Under the pieces are notes generated by a model. That model made no database searches, was not told the origin of the DNA, and saw nothing but the letters and a program-made list of their open reading frames with translations. Below are positions 16,119 to 25,008 of a DNA stretch of 64,000 nt, in pieces; within the stretch, counting starts at the first letter, position 1, and each line of letters begins with the position of its first letter. The DNA comes from Fictibacillus nanhaiensis (GTDB lineage: Bacteria; Bacillota; Bacilli; Bacillales; Fictibacillaceae). The translations under genes were made by a program, and so were the position numbers. The stretch spans positions 310,001-374,000 of the forward strand of contig NZ_JAHVJO010000001.1 of assembly GCF_019801215.1 (NCBI RefSeq), given 5' to 3'.

Positions 16119-17699
16119 ATGGAAATTGTTGAAACAGATGTTTTAATCATTGGCGGAGGCATAGCAGGTCTAACAGCTGCGGATTACTTAAGTTTGGATA
16201 AGAATGTGATTGTTATCACAAAGTCGGATTTAGAGCATTCGAACTCTTATTTGGCTCAAGGTGGAGTCTCCGCTGCCATTGATAAAGAGGATTCTTGGCA
16301 AGACCACTTTTTCGATACTCTGAATGCTGGGCACTTTCATAACGATTATCAAATGACCGAACTTCTTGTAAAAGAGGGACAAAACGTTATTAATATCCTT
16401 TCTGCATGGGGAGTTCCATTAGATAAGAATGAAAGAAACACTTTCCAGCTTGGGAAAGAGGGCGGCCACAACAAGAATAGAATCGTTCATGCTGGCGGAG
16501 ATCAGACTGGAAAAACGATCATGAAAGTCTTATCCAATCGCATTAAAGATAAAGCAAATATCGTTTCGGGCGAATATGCCATAGACTTAATAGTTGATCA
16601 AAACACGTGTTTTGGTGCTTTTTGTAAAGATAACAACGGAAACCTTACTATGTATAAAGCCTTTCATACAATATTAGCTGGGGGAGGATATGCGGGGATC
16701 TACTCGGTATCATCAAACTGTTATGGTTCTGACGGAAGTTCAATAAGTATGGCCTATAGAGCAGGGGTAGAGCTTGCTGATCTGGAGTTCGTGCAGTTTC
16801 ATCCGACCTTGCTTAAAAATGATTATGGAAACGGATTAATTACAGAAGCAATAAGAGGACAAGGAGGAATCCTTGTAAATTCAAAAGGAATTCCAATCAT
16901 GGATGGCGTTCATCCGCAAAAAGATTTGGCACCGAGAGATATTGTTTCTAGACGTTTATTTGAAGAGATACATAGCCACAGAGAAAACGTTTATTTAGAT
17001 ATTCGGACGATTCTACAATTTTCAAGAAAATTTCCAGGTGTAACTTTACTATGTGAAAGTGCAGGAGTGTCTTTAGAGAATGGGTTAATTCCTGTTGCAC
17101 CTGGCGCACATTTTACGATGGGAGGTATAAAGACTGATCTTGATGGAAGAACATCGATGAAAGGTTTGTACGCGATTGGTGAATGTGCGAATACAGGAGT
17201 ACACGGTGCTAATAGGCTCGCGAGCAATTCATTGCTTGAAGGGGTTGTGTTTGCAAAGCAAGCTGCATCTCATATCATTCAAAGTGAGCGGAATCACCTT
17301 CAAACCTCACCAACGTTTAAAATGGATAGCTTCTTAAGTTCAAATAAGGCAGAACAAGAAGTACTCGCCGAGAAAGTCATTCAATCTCTTATGGATGAAT
17401 GTGCAGGAATTTGCAGGCATCGAGAACCTTTAATCAAAGCAAAAAATCTTCTGCAAATGGATGACTTTAGGCCGTACTTGTTGACATGGCCGTTGGATCT
17501 TATTAAACGCTTAAATATGCAGACGATGGGATGGTTAACTGTTACGAGTTGTCTAAAGCGTGAAGAGAGCAGGGGAAGTCACTATCGGACAGATTTTCCA
17601 TCGTCACATCCAAGCTGGCAACAAAAAAAGATAGTAAGGAGCATACGAAATGATAAATCCATTATTGCTAAAAAAGCAGCTGCAGGAATTTTTAATTGA
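16119..17699 (+). CDS. nadB: L-aspartate oxidase NadB
   Basis: NadB oxidises L-aspartate to iminoaspartate, the first step of de novo NAD synthesis. The protein (526 residues) starts with an FAD Rossmann motif IIGGGIAGLTAA and includes the flavoprotein signatures EAIRGQGG and HGANRLASNSLLEG. I use ATG 16119, with GAGGTG nine bases upstream, rather than GTG 16107, which lies in that site. The C-terminal coding region overlaps nadC by 50 bases in a different frame. Confidence 0.95.
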   Translation: MEIVETDVLIIGGGIAGLTAADYLSLDKNVIVITKSDLEHSNSYLAQGGVSAAIDKEDSWQDHFFDTLNAGHFHNDYQMTELLVKEGQNVINILSAWGVPLDKNERNTFQLGKEGGHNKNRIVHAGGDQTGKTIMKVLSNRIKDKANIVSGEYAIDLIVDQNTCFGAFCKDNNGNLTMYKAFHTILAGGGYAGIYSVSSNCYGSDGSSISMAYRAGVELADLEFVQFHPTLLKNDYGNGLITEAIRGQGGILVNSKGIPIMDGVHPQKDLAPRDIVSRRLFEEIHSHRENVYLDIRTILQFSRKFPGVTLLCESAGVSLENGLIPVAPGAHFTMGGIKTDLDGRTSMKGLYAIGECANTGVHGANRLASNSLLEGVVFAKQAASHIIQSERNHLQTSPTFKMDSFLSSNKAEQEVLAEKVIQSLMDECAGICRHREPLIKAKNLLQMDDFRPYLLTWPLDLIKRLNMQTMGWLTVTSCLKREESRGSHYRTDFPSSHPSWQQKKIVRSIRNDKSIIAKKAAAGIFN

Positions 17700-18513
17700 A
17701 GATATCGGTACAGGTGACTTATCTGCGTCTCTTTTTGACGATGATGCTATAACTTCTGCCATTATTTCTGCAAAAGAAAAAGGTGTTTTTGCAGGCCAAC
17801 AAGTACTTCCGATGATTTACGAGCTGATTGATCCAACGATTGAAACAAAAGTACTTGTTAAAGATGGGAGTCATATCGAACAAGGGACGATTTTGGCTGA
17901 AATTAAAGGAAAGCCCTCAGGAATTCTCTCTGGAGAACGAGTGTTGTTAAATATGATACAGCGACTGTCTGGAATAGCTACCATTACGGCACACGCAGTT
18001 TCACTGGCTTCTAACCGGGCACGGATCTGTGATACAAGAAAAACGACTCCGGGGCTAAGAATGTTAGAAAAATATGCGGTACGGTGCGGCGGCGGGTTTA
18101 ACCACCGATTCGGCCTATATGACACCGTAATGTTAAAAGAAAATCACCTTGCAGGGTTTCCTTCGATAATAGAAGCCGTTCAAACAGTCAGAGAAAAATT
18201 TGGTCATACCGTAAAAGTAGAAGTAGAAACTGAAACAGAAAAACAAGTGCTTCAAGCTGTTGATGCAGGAGCAGACATTATCATGTTTGATAATTGCACA
18301 CCATTTGAAATTCAGCAGCGTTTGAAACACGTACCTCCAGCAATCATAACTGAAGCGTCCGGTGGAATCACTTTGGAATCGATTGATGAGTACAGCCGAA
18401 CAGGAGTTCAATACTTATCATTAGGATTTTTAACACACTCCTATAATGCGGTTGATATTAGTCTTAATATGGAAGGAGCGATAAAGCATGACCATTCTAG
18501 AAACCTTTATTAA
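17650..18513 (+). CDS. nadC: Quinolinate phosphoribosyltransferase NadC
   Basis: NadC converts quinolinate and PRPP to nicotinate mononucleotide. The 287-residue protein has the N-terminal EDIGTGDLS motif, [11 protein letters not shown] for substrate binding, the KENHL segment and the C-terminal barrel strands EVEVETE and FDNCTP typical of this family. AAGGAG precedes ATG 17650 inside the end of nadB. It overlaps nadA by 26 bases, so nadB-nadC-nadA appear translationally coupled. Confidence 0.96.
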   Translation: MINPLLLKKQLQEFLIEDIGTGDLSASLFDDDAITSAIISAKEKGVFAGQQVLPMIYELIDPTIETKVLVKDGSHIEQGTILAEIKGKPSGILSGERVLLNMIQRLSGIATITAHAVSLASNRARICDTRKTTPGLRMLEKYAVRCGGGFNHRFGLYDTVMLKENHLAGFPSIIEAVQTVREKFGHTVKVEVETETEKQVLQAVDAGADIIMFDNCTPFEIQQRLKHVPPAIITEASGGITLESIDEYSRTGVQYLSLGFLTHSYNAVDISLNMEGAIKHDHSRNLY

Positions 18514-19585
18514 AAATACATCCGTTCCTGATAACTATTCTTTTATGACTGCCAAAGAAATGGAAGAGAGAATTTGGGAGATTAAACATCAATTAAAAGA
18601 CAAACTATTTTTACCTGCCCATCATTATCAAAAAGATGAAGTGGTGCAATTTGCTGATGTAACTGGCGATTCTCTTCAGTTAGCCAAAATCTCTGCAGAA
18701 AATAAACAAGCAGATTATATTGTATTTTGTGGCGTTCACTTTATGGCAGAAACTGCTGATATGTTGAGCAAAGCTCATCAAAAGGTTATTCTTCCTGACT
18801 TAAGAGCAGGGTGCTCAATGGCGGATATGGCGGATATCCATCAAACTGAAAGAGCGTGGAACGAACTAACACAAGTTTTCGGAGATACGATAATTCCTAT
18901 AACATATGTAAATTCTACGGCTGGAATAAAAGCTTTTTGCGGAAAACATGGTGGTGCAACGGTAACATCTTCAAACGCAAAGGATATGGTAAAGTGGGCT
19001 CTTCAACAAAAGAAGAGACTGCTATTCTTGCCAGACCAGCATCTAGGAAGAAACACAGCCTATGACTTAGGAATCCAACTCGATAAAATGGCAGTATGGG
19101 ATCCGATTCAAAATAAATTAATGTATGACAGCTCAGATATGGAACAACTAAAAGTGATTTTGTGGAAAGGGCATTGTTCTGTTCACGAAAAATTTACGGT
19201 AGAACAAATAAACGACTTCAGAAAAAATCAACCGGAGTATAATATCATCGTTCATCCAGAATGTACGCTCGAGGTGGTGCAAGCAAGTGATGTAAATGGA
19301 TCAACTCATTTTATTATTGAAACGATAAAAAAAGCTAAATCTGGATCAAAGTGGGCGGTAGGTACAGAAATGAACCTTGTAAATCGATTATCGAACATGT
19401 TTCCTGATAAGGAGATTGTCTCACTTAATCCAAATCTTTGCCCATGTTTAACGATGAATCGTATTGACCTTCCACATTTGTTGTGGTCACTTGAGAAAAT
19501 CGTCGAAAATAAGCCTCAAAACATCATAAAAGTTGATGAAGAAACGAAAAATTACGCGATCCTAGCTTTAAATCGCATGATGTAG
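18488..19585 (+). CDS. nadA: Quinolinate synthase NadA
   Basis: NadA condenses iminoaspartate with dihydroxyacetone phosphate to quinolinate using a 4Fe-4S cluster. The 365-residue Bacillus-type protein shows the conserved cysteines C109 (GCSMADMAD), C259 (HPECTLEVV) and C320 (LCPCLTMN, with C318 adjacent). The ribosome site AAGGAG is inside nadC. Cluster sulfur is probably provided by the divergent nadS product. Confidence 0.96.
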   Translation: MTILETFIKNTSVPDNYSFMTAKEMEERIWEIKHQLKDKLFLPAHHYQKDEVVQFADVTGDSLQLAKISAENKQADYIVFCGVHFMAETADMLSKAHQKVILPDLRAGCSMADMADIHQTERAWNELTQVFGDTIIPITYVNSTAGIKAFCGKHGGATVTSSNAKDMVKWALQQKKRLLFLPDQHLGRNTAYDLGIQLDKMAVWDPIQNKLMYDSSDMEQLKVILWKGHCSVHEKFTVEQINDFRKNQPEYNIIVHPECTLEVVQASDVNGSTHFIIETIKKAKSGSKWAVGTEMNLVNRLSNMFPDKEIVSLNPNLCPCLTMNRIDLPHLLWSLEKIVENKPQNIIKVDEETKNYAILALNRMM

Positions 19586-19723
19586 GATATTCTTGCCCCC
19601 TGTCATATCCCTCTTTATGAAGGCATAAATTGATAAAGGAATAATGACACTTCGATAAGATGTAGCAATATGCCCAAATGTTCATATACTGTAAGGAAAT
19701 TTGGCAGGAGGGAGTTTTGCAGC

Positions 19724-21361
19724 GTGAGAATTCACATTGTGCAAAAAGGGGACACACTTGACAAAATAGCTGAAAAATATGACGTGCCTGTATCCGAGTT
19801 GAGAAAAGCAAATCCTGATTTTTCAAGAACCGATGTAATTGAGCGGGGGGAAAAAATAAAAATTCCGATTAAGATGCCTGGTATAAAAAAAGAAGCACCT
19901 ATTAAGAAGGAGCAGCCGAAGCCGGTTGCGCCTGTGCAGGAAATACCAAAACCAGCACCCAAACCTGCGCCAAAACCAGCGCCAGTAAAGCCGGCACCAA
20001 TGAAGCCTGCACCGATGAAACCTGCTCCAAAAAAGCAGGCACCGATGAAGCCCGCGCCGATGAAACCAGCACCAATGAAACCAGCACCGATGAAACCATC
20101 ACCACCAAAAATGGATAAGAAAGATGTTCCAATGAAGAAAGATACGTATCAGGCTCCAATGAAAGCCCCAATGAAAGAGCCTATGGCACCTATTCATGAT
20201 AAAGATTTTGCTGGAATGATGGAATCCTCAAATCTTGGACACATTCCAATGGGGTATCCGAACCAAACTCATCAGCCCAACATGCCAAATATGGCAAACA
20301 TGCCGAATATAGCCAACCAGCCAAATATGGCCAACCAGCCAAATATGGCCAACCAGCCAAATATGGCAAATGAGCCGAACGCGGCAGGAAAGCATGGTCT
20401 ATATCCGATGGGTAAAGATGGGTATCCGGCAAACAAACATCCATTTTTGCAAGAAGAGTCATCAGGAATGATGCAAAATATGTACGGTTCTATGCCACCT
20501 ATGTTTCCAAAGCCGCAGACATACTCACAAATGCCTCAAGGATACGGTATGATGCCGCCGCAAGGCTTTAGTGGAATGCCACAATTATATGGTGGAGGAT
20601 ACCCGCAAGCTGTGCAACAAGGTGTTGCAGGAGCACAGCAAGGTGGAATGCCTTTTGGTGAATATCCTGACTCTGCAATGGATTTGATGCCTGCAGGAGA
20701 ATATACTCCTGGAGGACAACAGTATGATCAAAGTATGTCTCAGATGGGCATGCCTCAAACTGGTGGAATGCAACAGATGGGTCAGATGGGTATGCCACAA
20801 ACAGGTGGAATGCCACAGATGGGTCAGATGGGTATGATGCCACAAGGTGGAATGCCACAGATGGGTCAGATGGGTATGATGCCACAAGGTGGAATGCCAC
20901 AGATGGGTCAGATGGGTATGATGCCACAAGGTGGAGGAATGCCCCAGATGGGTCAGATGGGTATGATGCCACAAGGTGGAATGCCACAGATGGGTCAGAT
21001 GGGTATGATGCCACAAGGTGGAATGCCACAGATGGGTCAAATGGGTATGATGCCACAAGGCGGAGGAATGCCCCAGATGGGTCAGATGGGTATGATGCCA
21101 CAAGGCGGAGGAATGCCACAGATGGGTCAGATGGGTATGATGCCACAAGGCGGAGGAATGCCACAGATGGGTCAGATGGGTATGATGCCACAAGGTGGAG
21201 GGATGCCACAGATGGGCCAGATGGGTATGCCACAAAGCGGAGGGATGCCTCAGCAGATGGGGATGATGCCACAAGGTCAAGGAATGCCGAATCCATATTC
21301 TCAAGCGCAGGCCCGTGAAAGCGAGCAAGAAAGTGCGGAGGAAACGGAAGAAAATGAATAA
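19724..21361 (+). CDS. safA: SafA spore coat assembly protein
   Basis: SafA organises the inner spore coat with SpoVID. From GTG 19724 (AGGAGGGA upstream) the protein has 545 residues. A LysM domain fills about 1-48 (RIHIVQKGDTLDKIAEKY). Then come a P/A/K/M repeat zone (about 75-130), an N-P-N-M-A repeat zone (about 185-222) and a long M/P/Q/G repeat near the C-terminus. B. subtilis SafA is shorter (about 387 residues) and less regular. The gene follows nadA as in B. subtilis. A -10-like CATATACT at 19683 hints at sigma-E control, but I see no good -35. Confidence 0.9.
   Translation: MRIHIVQKGDTLDKIAEKYDVPVSELRKANPDFSRTDVIERGEKIKIPIKMPGIKKEAPIKKEQPKPVAPVQEIPKPAPKPAPKPAPVKPAPMKPAPMKPAPKKQAPMKPAPMKPAPMKPAPMKPSPPKMDKKDVPMKKDTYQAPMKAPMKEPMAPIHDKDFAGMMESSNLGHIPMGYPNQTHQPNMPNMANMPNIANQPNMANQPNMANQPNMANEPNAAGKHGLYPMGKDGYPANKHPFLQEESSGMMQNMYGSMPPMFPKPQTYSQMPQGYGMMPPQGFSGMPQLYGGGYPQAVQQGVAGAQQGGMPFGEYPDSAMDLMPAGEYTPGGQQYDQSMSQMGMPQTGGMQQMGQMGMPQTGGMPQMGQMGMMPQGGMPQMGQMGMMPQGGMPQMGQMGMMPQGGGMPQMGQMGMMPQGGMPQMGQMGMMPQGGMPQMGQMGMMPQGGGMPQMGQMGMMPQGGGMPQMGQMGMMPQGGGMPQMGQMGMMPQGGGMPQMGQMGMPQSGGMPQQMGMMPQGQGMPNPYSQAQARESEQESAEETEENE
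19950..20105 (+). repeat. Proline-lysine-methionine repeat in safA
   Basis: Variants of a short unit encoding PAPMK/KPAPK recur about ten times. The DNA copies differ at third positions, so this array looks older than the 42/45-bp one downstream. Confidence 0.75.
20278..20378 (+). repeat. NPNMA-type repeat in safA
   Basis: Short units encoding NMPNMA then NQPNMA repeat; three successive 18-base copies reading AACCAGCCAAATATGGCC (about 20314-20367) are nearly identical. Confidence 0.8.
20810..21202 (+). repeat. Nine-copy 42/45-bp tandem repeat in safA
   Basis: Nine consecutive units encode MPQMGQMGMMPQGG with an optional extra G, giving unit lengths 42, 42, 45, 42, 42, 45, 45, 45, 45. Copies are almost identical in DNA (differences such as CCACAG/CCCCAG and GGTGGA/GGCGGA). 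Partial units flank the array (about 20740-20809 and 21203-21240). The low divergence suggests recent expansion by slippage or unequal recombination. Confidence 0.93.
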
Positions 21362-22340
21362 GAATAATAGAGACGGTTTCCAAGGAGATCGTCTTTTTTT
21401 AAAAAAGATGGAAGATGTTGGCCTGAATGTAGTGGATTTTGGATTCTTTCGGGAAAATGTTATTTGGATTAAAACCCATCAGGGAAAGTACGTGTTAAAA
21501 GGGTTTCGACGGCAAGAAACATGCCATAAACAATTAAATCTCTCCAAACTATATAAGAGTCAAAAGCCTAGAATTATGGGAACGTATACTGCATTTCCAA
21601 ATAATAAACGTCTCGTCCAGTTTGGAAAATTTCATTGGGCAATCATGCCATTTTATAAAGGAGATGGCTTGCATTTTGGTAATCCTAGGGATGTATCTGC
21701 GGGAATGGATGCGATTAGCCGGTTTCATTCATTTTCCAAAAACATTCCAACAGATATTTATCATGATCTTTCATCCTATTCCCTGTATAAAAAATGGAGC
21801 GACCGTTACGAAACATTTAAACATCATGCAAAATCGGCTAAATGGAGTGCTCAGATGAAGCCATTAGTCTCCGATATACTCATGTGGGGAAAGTGGACGC
21901 TTACGCATTTTGATCATAAAGCAATTGAATCCTTAGAACGGAAAGCTTATAAAAGGAGAGAAATCACTCATGGTGATGTTGCTCCTCATAATTTTGTAAT
22001 AAATAAAGACAAATCAAAGGAAGCTTATCTGATTGATTTTGATTTATTTGCCGCCGTTCCTCAAGCTTATGATTGGCTTCAATACGCTAACCGTATTTTA
22101 CCGTTTTGGTTTTGGTCATATACCAAAATGGAAGAAATGGGTAATAAAGATTTTATTAAATGGTTCAGTAAAAAGTGGTTTGTCATTTGTTTAGTGTTTC
22201 CAACAGATTTATATCGAGAGTGGAATCGTGCCTTAAAACTTGGAGATCAGGAAATGATCGATGAAGTTACAAAATTCACGCTGCGTGATTTTTCACACCG
22301 GAAAAAATTTATAGATCGGATTATTAAAAATATCGAATAA
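21354..22340 (+). CDS. CotS-family (YsxE/YutH-like) spore coat kinase-fold protein
   Basis: The 328-residue product belongs to the CotS/CotI/YsxE/YutH group, which has the aminoglycoside-phosphotransferase kinase fold. Visible features are an ATP-lysine-like strand (KYVLKGF), the catalytic loop HGDVAPHNF and the metal motif IDFD. The start at 21354 overlaps the safA stop by 8 bases, with GGAGGA 12 bases upstream. In B. subtilis no such gene lies beside safA; ysxE is instead paired with spoVID. Catalytic residues look intact, so an active kinase is possible; its substrate is unknown. Confidence 0.85.
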   Translation: MNKNNRDGFQGDRLFLKKMEDVGLNVVDFGFFRENVIWIKTHQGKYVLKGFRRQETCHKQLNLSKLYKSQKPRIMGTYTAFPNNKRLVQFGKFHWAIMPFYKGDGLHFGNPRDVSAGMDAISRFHSFSKNIPTDIYHDLSSYSLYKKWSDRYETFKHHAKSAKWSAQMKPLVSDILMWGKWTLTHFDHKAIESLERKAYKRREITHGDVAPHNFVINKDKSKEAYLIDFDLFAAVPQAYDWLQYANRILPFWFWSYTKMEEMGNKDFIKWFSKKWFVICLVFPTDLYREWNRALKLGDQEMIDEVTKFTLRDFSHRKKFIDRIIKNIE

Positions 22341-22369
22341 GCTTATCCTACATTTAACAGATTATTTCA

Positions 22370-22411
22370 AGCCTCCTCTTGCCAACCTATAGGTGAAAGG
22401 AGGTTTTTCCG
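22370..22411 (+). terminator. Terminator-like hairpin whose 3' arm is the coxA ribosome site
   Basis: Bases 22370-22384 pair with 22393-22407 (15 positions, one mismatch, three wobbles) around an 8-base loop, followed by T residues. The AAAGGAGG used by coxA lies in the 3' arm and the T run forms the spacer to its TTG start. Confidence 0.75.
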
Positions 22412-22999
22412 TTGAAAACAATTGTTAAGTCCCTTTCCTTTGTAATCCTCGCTGGAGGTCTTGCTGGCTGTAATGGAGTAAACGAATCTCAAGACAAGTA
22501 TGACAACGACACTCGCCCGATTGGATATTATTCAAATGAGGAAGATAATCGTGGTGATCTTGACAGGGGAATCGGTTTTATTTCGGATATGGCTGATCGA
22601 GATACAAAGGATCACACTTCCACTTATCACGAAGATTATGATGGTGCACTTGCTGAACGAATAGCTGAAAAAGTGAACAACATCCGTGGAGTAGACGATG
22701 CTCACGTTATTCTTGAGGATAACAACGTCATTGTAGGAATCGATACGGATGGTAAGAAAAAAGAAGAACTGACGGACAAAATCAGGGAAACGACAGCAAA
22801 GATGGTACCAGATCGTGAAGTAAAAGTTGTTTCAGATCAAAGAATGGTTGACCGAATTCAAAATGTTGATAATGATTTGCGTGACGGCCGTGCTTACACG
22901 GAAGTAGAGACTGATGTGCGTGGAATCATGAATGACATAGTTGATGCCGGCAGCGATCTTGGAAATGCGATAAAACGTCCTTTCGAAAATAACCGCTAG
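22412..22999 (+). CDS. coxA: YhcN/YlaJ-family sporulation lipoprotein CoxA-like
   Basis: The 195-residue product has a lipoprotein signal peptide with lipobox LAGC (C20) and a YhcN/YlaJ domain (about 80-150), including VNNIRGVDDAHVILEDN and a Gly-Ile-Asp-Thr strand. In B. subtilis CoxA is a spore cortex protein encoded just after safA, and this gene keeps nearly that position. The start is TTG 22412 with a strong AAAGGAGG. That site is buried in the hairpin described at 22370. Confidence 0.85.
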   Translation: MKTIVKSLSFVILAGGLAGCNGVNESQDKYDNDTRPIGYYSNEEDNRGDLDRGIGFISDMADRDTKDHTSTYHEDYDGALAERIAEKVNNIRGVDDAHVILEDNNVIVGIDTDGKKKEELTDKIRETTAKMVPDREVKVVSDQRMVDRIQNVDNDLRDGRAYTEVETDVRGIMNDIVDAGSDLGNAIKRPFENNR

Positions 23000-23026
23000 A
23001 GAACAGTTCGCTGTTCTCTTTTTTTA
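22998..23026 (+). terminator. Intrinsic terminator after coxA
   Basis: AGAGAACAG pairs with CTGTTCTCT across a TTCG tetraloop-like turn, followed by seven T residues; the 5' arm overlaps the stop codon. Confidence 0.9.
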
Positions 23027-23192
23027 TTTGCCGAATATGTTTCTTTTTGTTTTTTAGTTTAAGAAGAAGAAGTGTAATTCTGTCATACACTGAGTCTTGA
23101 AATTCTCTTTTTTATAAGGATTTAACCGAATGCCTATGGTACAATAACTAATAGAAACATACGCTCGGTTTAAGCGTTAAGGAGAGAACTCG

Positions 23193-23786
23193 TTGATAGA
23201 AAATATTTTAGGAAATGTGGATTACATAACAGCGGAATATGTTGTCATCAACAATAATGGAATTGGTTATAAAGTGATATGTCCAAATCCTTTTATTTAT
23301 AAGGTCAATGAACAAAAAATAGTTTATACGTATCAATATGTCCGTGAAGACATTCTTGCCCTGTACGGTTTTGGAAATCGAAAAGAACGCGATTTATTCT
23401 TAAAATTATTGAACGTTTCGGGAATTGGTCCTAAAGGTGCTCTCGCAATTGTTGCTTTTGGTCAGCCAGAGCAGGTCGTTAATGCCATAGAGCAAGAAGA
23501 TGAAAAGTTTTTAACAAAGTTTCCAGGTGTAGGAAAGAAAACAGCACGTCAAATGATTCTGGACTTAAAAGGAAAGCTGTCCATTTTTGCTGACGTGGAG
23601 ATAACTGAAGGACTATTCGCTGAAACTGAAGCAATTGGGGATGAGCTTGATGAGGCACTCGAAGCACTTGCTGTTTTAGGATATGGCCGAAAAGAAATCC
23701 AAAAAGTTTTACCAGAGCTAAAGAAAGAAAAGATGACCGCAAATGACTATGTAAAAACGGCATTAAAAAAGTTAATGAATTCGTAA
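23193..23786 (+). CDS. ruvA: Holliday junction subunit RuvA
   Basis: RuvA tetramers bind four-way junctions and load RuvB. The 197-residue protein has an N-terminal OB fold, two helix-hairpin-helix motifs ([12 protein letters not shown] at about 75-86 and [13 protein letters not shown] at about 110-122) and a C-terminal RuvB-binding domain. Translation starts at TTG with AAGGAGAG upstream. In B. subtilis bofC precedes ruvA; here coxA does. It is coupled to ruvB 14 bases downstream. Confidence 0.95.
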   Translation: MIENILGNVDYITAEYVVINNNGIGYKVICPNPFIYKVNEQKIVYTYQYVREDILALYGFGNRKERDLFLKLLNVSGIGPKGALAIVAFGQPEQVVNAIEQEDEKFLTKFPGVGKKTARQMILDLKGKLSIFADVEITEGLFAETEAIGDELDEALEALAVLGYGRKEIQKVLPELKKEKMTANDYVKTALKKLMNS

Positions 23787-23800
23787 GGACGTGAGGATAC

Positions 23801-24799
23801 ATGGAAGAAAGAATTGTTTCTTCAGAAGAACGTCAAGATGAAGCAAACATGGAGTTAAGTCTGAGGCCAGAAGCATTGGATGAGTATATTGGCCAATCCT
23901 CAGTTAAAGAGAATTTGCGCGTGTTTATAAAAGCTGCTAGAATGCGCAGCGAACCATTAGATCATGTGTTGCTTTACGGTCCCCCAGGTCTTGGGAAAAC
24001 AACCTTGGCTTCTATCATTGCAAACGAGATGGAAGTAAACTTGCGAACAACAAGCGGACCAGCTATTGAACGTCCAGGAGATCTTGCTGCCATCCTTACC
24101 TCGTTAGAACCAGGAGATGTACTTTTTATCGATGAAGTGCACAGACTCTCACGTGCGATTGAAGAAATCTTGTATTCTGCGATGGAAGACTTCTGTTTAG
24201 ACATTGTAATTGGTAAAGGAGAAGTAGCAAGATCTGTTCGTCTGGATTTGCCACCATTTACCTTGATCGGCGCAACAACGAGGGCAGGTTCATTATCAGC
24301 GCCTTTAAGAGACCGCTTTGGCGTATTGGCAAGGCTGGAATATTATAAGCCAGACGAGCTCTCAGAAATCGTAAGAAGAACTGGTGACGTGTTTGGTGTC
24401 AAGGTTGATGATCTCTCAGCTGAAGAGATAGCAAGAAGATCCAGAGGAACGCCAAGAATTGCAAACCGGTTATTAAGAAGAGTGCGTGATTTTGTTCAAG
24501 TGGAAGGAAAAGATGGAATCTCCTTGCCGAGTTGCCAAAAAGCATTAGAGCTTCTTCAAGTAGACCGTTTAGGTTTGGATCATATTGACCATAAATTATT
24601 ATTAGGGATCATTCATACCTATAAAGGTGGTCCTGTTGGTCTTGAGACCATTTCGGCTACGATCGGTGAGGAATCCATGACAATTGAGGATGTGTATGAA
24701 CCCTATCTTTTGCAGATTGGTTTTTTGCAGCGTACCCCTAGAGGACGGATGGTTACTGATCAGGCCTATCATTATTTTGGACTGGAGGCATCTCCATAA
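23801..24799 (+). CDS. ruvB: Holliday junction helicase RuvB
   Basis: RuvB is the hexameric AAA+ motor of branch migration. The 332-residue sequence contains Walker [10 protein letters not shown] (about 60-68), Walker [10 protein letters not shown] (about 108-116), sensor 1 IGATTRAG and the C-terminal winged helix (PRGRM). Its stop codon overlaps the next start (TAATG). Confidence 0.97.
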   Translation: MEERIVSSEERQDEANMELSLRPEALDEYIGQSSVKENLRVFIKAARMRSEPLDHVLLYGPPGLGKTTLASIIANEMEVNLRTTSGPAIERPGDLAAILTSLEPGDVLFIDEVHRLSRAIEEILYSAMEDFCLDIVIGKGEVARSVRLDLPPFTLIGATTRAGSLSAPLRDRFGVLARLEYYKPDELSEIVRRTGDVFGVKVDDLSAEEIARRSRGTPRIANRLLRRVRDFVQVEGKDGISLPSCQKALELLQVDRLGLDHIDHKLLLGIIHTYKGGPVGLETISATIGEESMTIEDVYEPYLLQIGFLQRTPRGRMVTDQAYHYFGLEASP

Positions 24800-24990
24800 T
24801 GTATCGGCTTTTTATTATTGCAGGAATCGTACTAATTATTATAGGATTAGTAGGTACGTTCATCGGGAAGCTCCCCGGTGATATGGTATGGAAGAAAGGG
24901 AATACAACCATCTACTTTCCCATAATGACCTCGATTATTGTAAGTGTTGTGTTATCCCTAATTTTTATGATTATCGGACGATTTAAATAG
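24799..24990 (+). CDS. DUF2905 small membrane protein
   Basis: The 63-residue product has two membrane spans (about 4-22 and 41-60) around a conserved loop GKLPGDMVWKKGNTTIYFP, which is the DUF2905 signature. Translation is coupled to ruvB by a one-base overlap. Such genes are often found between ruvB and queA in bacilli. Function is unknown. Confidence 0.85.
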   Translation: MYRLFIIAGIVLIIIGLVGTFIGKLPGDMVWKKGNTTIYFPIMTSIIVSVVLSLIFMIIGRFK

Positions 24991-25008
24991 AAAGCAGGAA
25001 TTGATTGA

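Noticed and set aside
19662-19690. Sigma-E promoter for safA
   Set aside because: CATATACT is a fair -10 match, but the sequence at the required -35 distance does not fit, so I did not list it.
20570-21260. CRISPR-like regular repeats
   Set aside because: Units are contiguous without spacers, lie in frame in safA and encode protein.
20568-21383. Two long minus-strand open frames (about 250-270 codons) opposite safA
   Set aside because: They follow the safA repeat unit in other frames; low-complexity His/Leu/Ser/Pro translations and no ribosome sites mark them as by-products of the tandem repeat.
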